Shown here: in pieces, positions 17,863 through 25,985 of the stretch
How the letters are laid out: each line of letters starts with the position of its first letter
Numbering within the stretch: the first letter of the stretch is position 1
NCBI GenBank assembly: GCA_013388515.1
Contig: JACAFC010000189.1
Span: 1-35,994, forward strand
Origin: Ignavibacteriaceae bacterium
GTDB taxonomy: Bacteria; Bacteroidota; Ignavibacteria; Ignavibacteriales; Ignavibacteriaceae
DNA: 35,994 nucleotides
Direction: 5' to 3'
Made by a program: the position numbers and the translations under genes
The notes under the pieces: model-generated
Told to the model about the DNA's origin: nothing
Databases searched by the model: none
Seen by the model: only the letters and a program-made list of their open reading frames with translations

Positions 17863-19149
17863 TCACTCCAACCACACACCGAACAAAGTTAAGTACATAA
17901 TTCTGTAAATATCGGTGTTATCAATTTTGCCATGCATTTTTTCTGCGTTTAGACCGTTAGCACGTGCAACAACGGCACCACTCAAATCACCTGAGCTTGC
18001 CCACACAATGCCAAATGGAAAAGTTCTTCCGGACTTATCAGGTTTAGAGATAAACGGCAAAGTTCCAGTACCATTTATTCCGTCCATGGGAGCACCATTG
18101 TGATCTTTGGGAGGCAGAGGAATATTCTTATCAAGACTATCTACTTCGTAACCAGCTGTCGCTAATCCGCCGGCTTCACTATCAGCGGCTGTAATCAACA
18201 TAGTGCTAGGATGAGATTCATAAAATTTCAGCACTTCACCAATTGCATTGTCAGCATTTAGAAGGGCTTCAATTTTGCCGTTCGCGTTATTTTTATTTGC
18301 AAAATTATCAGTTCCTTCTTCTTCGGCAACTAAAAGAAATTGGCCTTTTGCTGACAGGAAATCCAATGCAAACTTAACCATTTGATTGAGACGCGGAGCT
18401 GTTTCAATATAATTACTCAATCCAGCAGAGATTAAGTCTTCCTCAGTCTCATCATTAAAAGTATGGCTTGCTGCGAAAACTCCTAAAACTTTTTTCTCAT
18501 GAATCGATGTTGCAAGCAATTCTTCCTTAGTGTAAATAATTTTGTATTCATTCTCTGCTGCCCATTGAATAAGATTCAATCCATCCATTCTTTTTCCTTC
18601 GCAAAATCTGCCTTTAACTCCAATAGGAAGCATCCATTCCTCACCACCAGAAAGGATAATATCCACACCTGATTGAATTACATCTTTGGTTATCAATTCA
18701 TACATATTTCTCTTTTCGCGGCTCGAAACAAATACGGCAGTGCCTGGTTCAATAATAGAGCCAGAATTGATCAACCCAGTATAAATACGATTCTGCATGG
18801 CTTCTTGCATTATACTCATTTTTTTCCCTGATCTGGAAATTGGAATTTCGTTGTCGATCATTCCAAAATCATGAAGGTCGGCTTTTACACCATAAGCATG
18901 AATCGTTGCACCTGCATTTGAGGAGGAAGTTATCCTATCTCTAATGTGCCCTTGATACAAACCAATACCGGATAGTTTATCCCAGTTAATATCCGAATCT
19001 GGACCAACAGTTAGGATTCTTAATGCATTCCAATCAGCTAAAGATGTTCCATCAGGATGGATAAAAATTACATTCCCAGTTTTTGGTTGAGGATGTACAA
19101 AAGAACAAAAAAACAAAAAGAAAAAAAACGAGAATAAAATTCGCCTCAT
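17863..19149 (-). CDS. Alkaline phosphatase-fold protein with altered metal ligands
   Basis: Secreted or periplasmic, with a signal peptide at 1-20 (RRILFSFFFFLFFCSFVHP). The fold is recognisable: HPDG (31-34) carries the first metal Asp (D33), TSSSNAGATIHAYGVK (74-89) matches the nucleophile segment (S77), EEEG (276-279) holds the Glu, and AADSEAGG (321-328) replaces the usual ADHETGG. By my hand alignment the zinc ligands equal to E. coli D327, H331, H370 and H412 read F, N, S and D. Activity may be lost or rely on other metals. I moved the start from an upstream ATG at 19179 to 19149, where GGGAG lies six bases before the ATG and the signal peptide begins. 428 residues. Confidence 0.8.
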   Translation of the reverse strand: MRRILFSFFFFLFFCSFVHPQPKTGNVIFIHPDGTSLADWNALRILTVGPDSDINWDKLSGIGLYQGHIRDRITSSSNAGATIHAYGVKADLHDFGMIDNEIPISRSGKKMSIMQEAMQNRIYTGLINSGSIIEPGTAVFVSSREKRNMYELITKDVIQSGVDIILSGGEEWMLPIGVKGRFCEGKRMDGLNLIQWAAENEYKIIYTKEELLATSIHEKKVLGVFAASHTFNDETEEDLISAGLSNYIETAPRLNQMVKFALDFLSAKGQFLLVAEEEGTDNFANKNNANGKIEALLNADNAIGEVLKFYESHPSTMLITAADSEAGGLATAGYEVDSLDKNIPLPPKDHNGAPMDGINGTGTLPFISKPDKSGRTFPFGIVWASSGDLSGAVVARANGLNAEKMHGKIDNTDIYRIMYLTLFGVWLE

Positions 19150-19390
19150 TAATAACTCCCAAAAATTTAAGATGATCATGCTTAAAGATATATAATTGTT
19201 TTGAGGATGTAGATTAAAAAATGATTAATTATTTGAAAAATTTTATTTCTCTAATATTAGAAATAGATTTAATAAATGTTTACAAAAGAGAAAAAACTTG
19301 AATAAATATTTCTATATGATTTTAGAAAATTTTATTAAAATAGAATAAGGATGAATTCAAATTAAAGAGACTAAACTGCAAATTAAATTC

Positions 19391-19546
19391 ATGCAAAATT
19401 TTGGCAAGAAATTCGACTTCTTAAGCCATTCTCAAAAACAAAGAGGATTTTGGATCGGATTATTCACTCTCCTTCCAATTGAATTTATTGGAAAAATGCT
19501 TAACAGAGATGGTTACTTCGAAGCCTATCTTACAAAAATGGATTAG
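19391..19546 (+). CDS. Possible small ORF of 51 codons
   Basis: An ATG-to-TAG frame encoding MQNFGKKFDFLSHSQKQRGF followed by a hydrophobic WIGLFTLLPIEFIGKML and a polar tail. It is the only coding-like piece in the 379-base gap between two leftward genes. No Shine-Dalgarno precedes it and I recognise no homologue, so it may be chance. The rest of the gap (19150-19390) is very AT-rich with no visible gene. Confidence 0.25.
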   Translation: MQNFGKKFDFLSHSQKQRGFWIGLFTLLPIEFIGKMLNRDGYFEAYLTKMD

Positions 19547-19558
19547 CATAATTAATAT

Positions 19559-20326
19559 TTAATTTTGCATTAGTACATCAATCATAGCATTATGCACTTT
19601 CCCATTAGTCGCAAGAATTCTTTTGGAGAAAATGTTAATTTTGCTGCCATCAAAATCAGTAACTAATCCTCCTGCTTCTTCAACAATCAATTTGCCGGCA
19701 CACATGTCCCAAGGTTTCAAATGAACTTCCCAAAATCCATCAAAAACACCTTTTGCAACAAAACAAAAATCAATTGCAGCAGAACCGAGTCTTCGAATAC
19801 CACGAGCAGATTTAGTTAGTGCTGCAAACTTTCCTAATGCATTATCCGGATTTTCTCTTACATCATAAGGAAATCCGGTAACCAAAAGTGCATGCCGCAA
19901 ATTTGTATTGCTGTTAACCTTTATCCGTCGGTCATTTTCATAAGACCCATTTCCAATTTCTGCAGAATAAATAATGTCTTGCATAATATCATGTACAACG
20001 CCTGCAATAGTTTCATTATTTTTCTGAACACCAATGGAGATTGCAAACATTGGAAATCCATGAGCAAAGTTGACTGTTCCATCTAACGGGTCAATAACCC
20101 AGTTATATTCTGATTTGCTAAGTGTTGTCCCTCCTTCTTCAGTAATTAACCCATGAGCAGGATGTTTTTTCTTGATAAAGTCAACTATGATTTTTTCAGA
20201 CGCTTTATCCACTTCAGTAACCAAATCAGATTCATTAGACTTAAATTCCAAACTAAAATTAGTATTAAACCTGGAACGAATTAGCTGGCCAGCCTCTTTT
20301 GCTATGTTAATAATATCTTCAATCAT
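19559..20326 (-). CDS. suhB: Inositol monophosphatase family protein (SuhB-like)
   Basis: Magnesium-dependent phosphatase of the inositol-1-phosphatase family, 255 residues. Metal-site motifs are intact: EEGG near the N-terminal third, then WVIDPLDGTVNFAHGFP (the DPLDGT signature), and the C-terminal WEVHLKPWDMCAGKLIVEEAGG containing the WDxxAG signature. I prefer the ATG at 20326, giving MIEDIINIAKEAGQ as in relatives, to the TTG at 20353. In E. coli SuhB also acts in rRNA antitermination; whether that applies here is unknown. It is divergent from lon, with about 150 bases for two promoters. Confidence 0.92.
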   Translation of the reverse strand: MIEDIINIAKEAGQLIRSRFNTNFSLEFKSNESDLVTEVDKASEKIIVDFIKKKHPAHGLITEEGGTTLSKSEYNWVIDPLDGTVNFAHGFPMFAISIGVQKNNETIAGVVHDIMQDIIYSAEIGNGSYENDRRIKVNSNTNLRHALLVTGFPYDVRENPDNALGKFAALTKSARGIRRLGSAAIDFCFVAKGVFDGFWEVHLKPWDMCAGKLIVEEAGGLVTDFDGSKINIFSKRILATNGKVHNAMIDVLMQN

Positions 20327-20475
20327 ACATCCACTAAAAAAATTAATAATCAAATTAACTAAACAAAGTTACAAACTTAATTTGTCAAGACTATATTTTC
20401 ATTCCTTGTTACGCCCTTTTTATTTTAATATATTTTCAAAAGAAATATTATTTGATAACGCAACGGAGCTAAACT

Positions 20476-22902
20476 TTGACCCAGATTGAAAGAATTGACA
20501 ACATAAAATCTAACCATAATAATATACTTGACAGCATACCAGGTGTTTTACCAATATTACCATTAAGAGATATAGTAATTTTTCCATACATGATTTTTCC
20601 AGTTCTAGTTGGAAGAGAACAGTCTATTCGGGCAGCAAACTATGCTTCCGAAACAAGCAAGTACATCTTTTTATCTGCACAAAAAAAATCAAGCGTTGAA
20701 GATCCTAAAAAGGAGGATATTTATTTAGACGGTACAATTGCCAAAATTGTACAAATCCTTAAACTCCCCAATGGATTAATAAAAATACTTGTTGATGGAT
20801 TACTTCAAGGGCGCATTACTGAATTCACTGATGAGTCCCAATTTTTTGAAGGTAAAATTGAAATTGTAGTACCTACCTATGAGAATGATCATGAGATGAA
20901 CGCACTAGTTAGGCAGATGTCGCAGCTGTTCAAGGATTATGTTAAAATAAATAGGAACATACCAAATGAAGCTGTGAATGCATTTGATAATATAGAGGAG
21001 CCTGATCGTAAATTATTTTATGCCGCCGCAAATATTACACAGCAAATCGATGTTAAACAGACTATTCTTCAAAAAGCAAATTTGAAGGAGCAATTTTACG
21101 ATGTTATTAAGATTCTCAATTCCGAAATTGACATACTGCGCATTGAAAAAGAAATAGATAATAAAGTTCAAGAAAATATTGCTAAAACTCAGCGCAAGTT
21201 TATAATCCAAGAACAAATAAAAATATTGCAAGATGAACTAGGCGACGAGGATGATGCATCACCAGAATTTACCAAGCTGCGTGATAAAATAAAAAAAGCA
21301 AAAATGCCCAAAGAAGCTGAAACAAAAGCACTAGAGGAATTAAATAAGCTGAAGAAAACTCCACCAATGTCACCGGAATCAACCGTCATACGAAATTATT
21401 TAGAATGGCTTGTAGATGTTCCTTGGGCAAATAAAACTAAAGACAACCTTAATATAACGCATGTTCAAAAAATTTTAGATGAAGATCACTTTGGACTTGA
21501 AAAACCCAAAGAAAGAATTGTTGAACATATTGCTGTGCTTAATTTGGTAAAAAATATGCGAGGACAAATTCTTTGTTTTGTTGGTCCTCCCGGAGTTGGT
21601 AAGACTTCACTCGGTAAATCTATTGCAAGAGCATTAGGCAGAAAATTTGTACGAATTAGCTTAGGCGGAATTAGAGATGAAGCTGAAATTCGTGGTCACA
21701 GAAGAACTTATATTGGTTCAATGCCCGGTAAAATTATTCAATCAATGAAAAAAGCAGGAACAATAAACCCTGTTATGCTTTTAGATGAAATTGACAAGAT
21801 GAGTATGGATTTCAGAGGTGATCCTTCTTCAGCAATGTTGGAAGTTTTAGATCCTGAGCAAAACCACACTTTTAATGATCACTACCTCGAAGTTGATTAT
21901 GATTTATCTCAAGTTATGTTCATCACAACAGCAAATGTTCGATACAATATTCCATTACCGCTTCAGGATCGAATGGAAATTATTGAACTGCCGGGCTATC
22001 TTGAATATGATAAAATTGAAATTGCAAAAAGACACATCATCCCAAAACAAATTGAAGCTCATGGGCTTGCGAAGAAAAAAGTATCCGTTTCCGATGCTGC
22101 CATAAAAAAAATTATTTCAGAATACACACGCGAAGCCGGAGTTCGTAATCTTGAAAGAGAGTTAGCTTCTGTTTTTAGAAAACTGACAAGAGATATTGTT
22201 GTTAAAGAATCTTTAAACGGAAAATCAAAACAAAAACACCAATATTTAGTTGATGAAAACAAAATTGAAGAATATTTAAAGGTTGCACGATTCCGACATT
22301 TGAGGCATATTAAAGAGAAAAAAGTAGGAAGCGTTACAGGATTAGCTTGGACAAGTGTTGGAGGTGAATTATTGGCTGTCGACGTAACAATTATGAATGG
22401 ATCAGAGAAACTTACATTAACTGGACAGCTTGGAAATGTAATGAAGGAATCGGCACAAGCGGCTTTAAGCTATATTCGTTCTGAAGCTAGGTCTTTTGGA
22501 TTAAGTCCCGATTTTTATAAAGGGAAAGAAGTTCACATTCATCTTCCCGAAGGGGCAATCCCTAAGGATGGACCATCGGCTGGAATTACAATGGCAATGG
22601 CATTACTGTCCGCCGTAAGCGGTAAACCAGCGCTAAATGACGTAGCAATGACCGGTGAAATTACTTTGCGCGGAAACATTTTACCAATCGGCGGATTGAA
22701 TGAAAAGCTGCTGGCAGCTAAAAGAAATGACATAAAAACTGTACTTATTCCCAAGGATAATTCAGTTGACTTAAGTGAAATTCCGGACAAAGTAAAAGAT
22801 GGTTTGAAGATAATTCCTGTTGATACTATTGCATCAGCTGTAAAATATGTTATCCCCGATCTTAAGGTTTCGCCTAAGTTGAAAACTCAGAAAAAGAAGT
22901 GA
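20476..22902 (+). CDS. lon: ATP-dependent protease Lon
   Basis: Cytoplasmic AAA+ serine protease for misfolded and regulatory proteins, 808 residues. The order is the N-terminal substrate domain (LPILPLRDIVIFPYMIFP onward to about 220), coiled-coil linker, AAA+ module with Walker A GPPGVGKT (370-377) and Walker B MLLDEIDK, then the protease domain with PKDGPSAG (S701) and the lysine of GGLNEKLLAAKR (K744). The Ser-Lys spacing of 43 equals that of E. coli. The start is TTG at 20476, supported by GGAG seven bases upstream. I looked for a CIRCE element before the gene and saw none. msrC follows 13 bases after the stop. Confidence 0.98.
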   Translation: MTQIERIDNIKSNHNNILDSIPGVLPILPLRDIVIFPYMIFPVLVGREQSIRAANYASETSKYIFLSAQKKSSVEDPKKEDIYLDGTIAKIVQILKLPNGLIKILVDGLLQGRITEFTDESQFFEGKIEIVVPTYENDHEMNALVRQMSQLFKDYVKINRNIPNEAVNAFDNIEEPDRKLFYAAANITQQIDVKQTILQKANLKEQFYDVIKILNSEIDILRIEKEIDNKVQENIAKTQRKFIIQEQIKILQDELGDEDDASPEFTKLRDKIKKAKMPKEAETKALEELNKLKKTPPMSPESTVIRNYLEWLVDVPWANKTKDNLNITHVQKILDEDHFGLEKPKERIVEHIAVLNLVKNMRGQILCFVGPPGVGKTSLGKSIARALGRKFVRISLGGIRDEAEIRGHRRTYIGSMPGKIIQSMKKAGTINPVMLLDEIDKMSMDFRGDPSSAMLEVLDPEQNHTFNDHYLEVDYDLSQVMFITTANVRYNIPLPLQDRMEIIELPGYLEYDKIEIAKRHIIPKQIEAHGLAKKKVSVSDAAIKKIISEYTREAGVRNLERELASVFRKLTRDIVVKESLNGKSKQKHQYLVDENKIEEYLKVARFRHLRHIKEKKVGSVTGLAWTSVGGELLAVDVTIMNGSEKLTLTGQLGNVMKESAQAALSYIRSEARSFGLSPDFYKGKEVHIHLPEGAIPKDGPSAGITMAMALLSAVSGKPALNDVAMTGEITLRGNILPIGGLNEKLLAAKRNDIKTVLIPKDNSVDLSEIPDKVKDGLKIIPVDTIASAVKYVIPDLKVSPKLKTQKKK

Positions 22903-22915
22903 GTAATACGGATTA

Positions 22916-23401
22916 ATGGAAAACTTGATAACCGATTACAGATTATCAACAAAAGAAAAATATGAACTATTGTTAAGTCAACTGGAATCTTTGATATTAA
23001 AAGGTGATAATAAAATTTCGAGTTTGGCTAACTTAAGCGCTGCTTTAAAACAATCGTTTGATAAAATAAGCTGGGTGGGTTTTTATATATATGAGAATCA
23101 AAAACTTTGGCTTGGACCTTTTCAAGGCAAAGTGGCGTGTACATCAATTGATATTGGCAAGGGAGTTTGCGGAAAAGCTGCCGAATTAATTCAAACGATA
23201 ATTGTACCGGATGTGAATAAGTTCCCAGGGCATATATTCTGTGATTCAGATTCAAAATCCGAAATTGTGGTTCCGCTAATCAAAGAAAAGAAACTCTTTG
23301 GAGTATTAGATGTTGATAGTAACCAATACAATTCATTTGATGAAGTAGACAAGCATTATCTTGAAAAAGTTTGTACATTTTTAATGAACAGAATTAATTA
23401 G
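22916..23401 (+). CDS. msrC: Free methionine-(R)-sulfoxide reductase (GAF domain)
   Basis: Reduces free methionine-R-sulfoxide using a GAF fold. All three cysteines used by the E. coli enzyme are present, in VACTSI (C75), GVCGKAA (C85) and HIFCDSDS (C109), as are WVGFY, LGPFQGK and the closing GVLDVDS. 161 residues is normal. It starts 13 bases after lon and ends 17 bases before dnaX, so co-transcription with both is likely. Pairing with lon suggests a shared role in dealing with oxidative protein damage, but that is inference. Confidence 0.93.
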   Translation: MENLITDYRLSTKEKYELLLSQLESLILKGDNKISSLANLSAALKQSFDKISWVGFYIYENQKLWLGPFQGKVACTSIDIGKGVCGKAAELIQTIIVPDVNKFPGHIFCDSDSKSEIVVPLIKEKKLFGVLDVDSNQYNSFDEVDKHYLEKVCTFLMNRIN

Positions 23402-23418
23402 TTTATAATACTTACACT

Positions 23419-25089
23419 ATGGATTTTGTAGTAACAGCAAGAAAATGGCGTCCAAAAATTTTTAGCGATGTAGTTGGCCAAGAACACATTACAACTACCT
23501 TACAAAATTCTATTAAAAGCAATAGAATTGCGCATGCATATTTATTCACAGGTCCACGTGGAGTTGGTAAAACCAGTACAGCAAGAATATTCGCCAAATC
23601 TTTAAACTGCCTTAACCCTAAGAATGCAGAACCTTGCAATGAATGCGAACTATGCATAGATATTCAGTCTAATCAAACTTTAGATATAATAGAAATTGAC
23701 GGTGCATCAAATAGAGGAATTGATGAAATAAGAACTTTACGTGAATCAGTTAAGTATGCTCCAACTAAGGGTAAGTACAAAGTTTATATCATTGACGAAG
23801 TTCACATGCTGACAAAGGAGTCATTTAATGCCTTTCTAAAAACTTTAGAAGAACCACCAGCACACACTATTTTCATTTTTGCAACAACTGATGTGCACAA
23901 AGTTCCATTAACAATTATCTCCCGCTGCCAGCGTTACGATTTTAGAAGGATTGGATTAGAAACTATTAAAAAGGCTATAAAAGAAATTGCCGATAAAGAA
24001 AAAATTGCAATTGATGATAAAACGCTGAATATAATTGCAAAAAAAGCTGATGGTTCATTACGAGATGCAGAAAGTTATTTTGATCAAGTTGTTGCCTTCT
24101 GTAACAAAAAAATTGATCCATCTACAGCTGCAAAGATGCTTAATCTTATAGATGACGAAATTTACTTTAGAGTTACCGATGCGATTTTGGAAAAGGATTT
24201 TAGTTCTGTTTTTGAGATTACTAAAGAAATTTATGAAAATGGCTGGAACTTTGTCGATTTCATGGACGGGTTAGTCGAACATTTTAGAAATATTCTTACT
24301 GTTATCCTTAATAAAAAAGCCGACTTGATAGAAACTGCTGAATCCATTAAAGCACGTTACTTGAAATACGAAGCTAAATTTAGTTCTGGAGATATTTTAA
24401 GACTGTTAAATTTTTTAACAAAAGTTCAGCAAGAATTAAGATACAGCCAAAATCACAGATTAAAAGTTGAGATTGCTCTCTGCCATTTGGTTGGGCTCGA
24501 GAAAACATCAACAATTTCCGAAATAATTAATAAACTAGATTCTGTTGACAATAGTGCACCTTTTTATTTATCGGAAAATTCAACCTCAAAATATACTCCA
24601 GGTAATTCACAGCAGACAGTTGAAGCAAATAAGGTAATCCTCGAACGATCTGAGGTAAAAACTTATGATGTTATAGATGAAAAAAAAATTGAAAACACTA
24701 TTCAAAATGAAACTGGAGAATTTAATGATGTAGTCAAAATGTGGGAAAGTTTCGTAAACTCAATCAGCCAAGAACGTTCATTAATATTTGGTCCTTTAAT
24801 GAAAAATTTGCAATTAATAAATCTTGAAGGGAACAAAATTAATGTTAGTGGGGCTGACGAACATGGCAAATTCTTGTTATCTAAGAATCAAGATTACATC
24901 AACAAAAAGGTGTTAAACGCATTTGGCAAAAAATTTACTCTCCATTTTTCGGAAAATAACTCTCCAACTTCATCAAACCAAACTCCAACAAATAGAGAAA
25001 CTGCTAAGCAAACTGAAAAAAACAATGGCCAAACTAATCCGCTGATTGATGCAATTATTAATGAGTTAGGTGGACAAGAAATTGATTAA
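23419..25089 (+). CDS. dnaX: DNA polymerase III subunits gamma/tau
   Basis: Clamp-loader ATPase of the replisome. It begins VVTARKWRPKIFSDVVGQEH and has Walker A GPRGVGKT (45-52), the zinc module with C64, C73, C76 and C79, Walker B YIIDEVHML and the SRC motif ISRCQRYDF. After the AAA+ and lid domains (to about 370) comes a variable linker and a tau-specific C-terminal region, 556 residues in all. A run of nine A at 24680-24688 lies in the linker. A -1 shift or one extra A there leads straight to TGA at 24690-24692, giving a product of about 424 residues, the usual size of gamma. No clear ribosome binding site precedes the ATG. Confidence 0.97.
   Translation: MDFVVTARKWRPKIFSDVVGQEHITTTLQNSIKSNRIAHAYLFTGPRGVGKTSTARIFAKSLNCLNPKNAEPCNECELCIDIQSNQTLDIIEIDGASNRGIDEIRTLRESVKYAPTKGKYKVYIIDEVHMLTKESFNAFLKTLEEPPAHTIFIFATTDVHKVPLTIISRCQRYDFRRIGLETIKKAIKEIADKEKIAIDDKTLNIIAKKADGSLRDAESYFDQVVAFCNKKIDPSTAAKMLNLIDDEIYFRVTDAILEKDFSSVFEITKEIYENGWNFVDFMDGLVEHFRNILTVILNKKADLIETAESIKARYLKYEAKFSSGDILRLLNFLTKVQQELRYSQNHRLKVEIALCHLVGLEKTSTISEIINKLDSVDNSAPFYLSENSTSKYTPGNSQQTVEANKVILERSEVKTYDVIDEKKIENTIQNETGEFNDVVKMWESFVNSISQERSLIFGPLMKNLQLINLEGNKINVSGADEHGKFLLSKNQDYINKKVLNAFGKKFTLHFSENNSPTSSNQTPTNRETAKQTEKNNGQTNPLIDAIINELGGQEID
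24680..24692 (+). promoter_or_regulatory. Candidate dnaX slippage site (A9) with immediate TGA
   Basis: In frame the run reads gaa aaa aaa att gaa. One extra A in the transcript, or a -1 ribosomal shift, turns the next codons into aat tga. This would truncate DnaX at about residue 424, just before the tau-specific part. E. coli makes gamma by -1 frameshifting and Thermus thermophilus by transcriptional slippage on an A9 run. The same arrangement here suggests a two-product dnaX. Confidence 0.5.
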
Positions 25090-25192
25090 ATGCTTGGTAG
25101 AATAATCCAAAACTCGCAAATTTTACCATTTTAGTGGTATTCAATCAAGACTTTTTTGGGATTCTTCCTTCATTTAAGTATTTTTACCGCCT

Positions 25193-25876
25193 ATGTTTAG
25201 AAGATTTATAGTAGCTATTGATGGACCGGCAGGCTCAGGCAAGAGCACTTCTGCAAAGTTGGTAGCTCAAAAACTAGGTTTTCTTTACATAGACACAGGT
25301 GCAATGTATCGCGCCATTACATTTCTAGCCATGGAAAAAAACATTTTAAATTCCCAAAATGAGGTTTCCAAACTGGCTGAAACTTGCGTTATGAAACTTC
25401 GATTTGTGGAAGGAAAAACACAAATCCATGTTGACGATAAAGATCTTACGAAAGAGATCCGTTCTCCGGAAGTTAATGCAAAAGTTAGTGAAATAAGTAA
25501 GATTCAGGGTGTAAGACAGGCTCTTGTTCAGAAGCAGAGAGAGATGGCAGCAGAGAATGCAGGAGTCGTAATGGAAGGAAGAGATATTGGCACTGTAGTT
25601 TTTCCTAATGCTGATGTAAAGATTTATCTGATAGCATCACTCGATGAGCGGTCTAAAAGACGAGCTAAAGAATTTGCAGAACAAGGAAAAAATATTACAG
25701 TTGAAGCAGTTAAAGAAAATTTGGTTCAGCGAGATATAATAGATTCAACAAGAGAATTTGCTCCGCTAACAAAAGCCTCCGATGCAATTGAAGTTGATAC
25801 ATCCAATATTACGATTGAAGAACAGGTTGAAATTATTGTTCAATTAATAAATGAAAAATTAAAGAACTACAATTAG
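25193..25876 (+). CDS. cmk: Cytidylate kinase
   Basis: Phosphorylates CMP and dCMP with ATP, supplying CTP and dCTP synthesis. The P-loop is GPAGSGKST (11-19), followed by the substrate motif YIDTGAMYRAIT (about 32-43) and VMEGRDIGTVVFPNA. The later ERSKRRAKE and RDxxDSTRExAPL lid motifs are intact. 227 residues is normal. No Shine-Dalgarno is evident. It is followed by rpsA, the same order as in many bacteria, and lies 103 bases after dnaX. Confidence 0.97.
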   Translation: MFRRFIVAIDGPAGSGKSTSAKLVAQKLGFLYIDTGAMYRAITFLAMEKNILNSQNEVSKLAETCVMKLRFVEGKTQIHVDDKDLTKEIRSPEVNAKVSEISKIQGVRQALVQKQREMAAENAGVVMEGRDIGTVVFPNADVKIYLIASLDERSKRRAKEFAEQGKNITVEAVKENLVQRDIIDSTREFAPLTKASDAIEVDTSNITIEEQVEIIVQLINEKLKNYN

Positions 25877-25985
25877 GATATAATAAAGCCATTATTAATT
25901 AATTTATGTATAAATAAATTTTTCTGCCGATTACTCTTAAATGGCTTGGAGTTTAATTAGCAGATGAACTTTTTTAGGAGGATTA

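Noticed and set aside
20327-20475. CIRCE or heat-shock operator before lon
   Set aside because: No TTAGCACTC/GAGTGCTAA inverted repeat is present, and no convincing heat-shock sigma boxes could be chosen by eye.
20172-20489. 105-codon plus-strand ORF overlapping suhB and the lon start
   Set aside because: It is antisense to the well-supported suhB gene and overlaps lon in another frame, with no recognisable motif.
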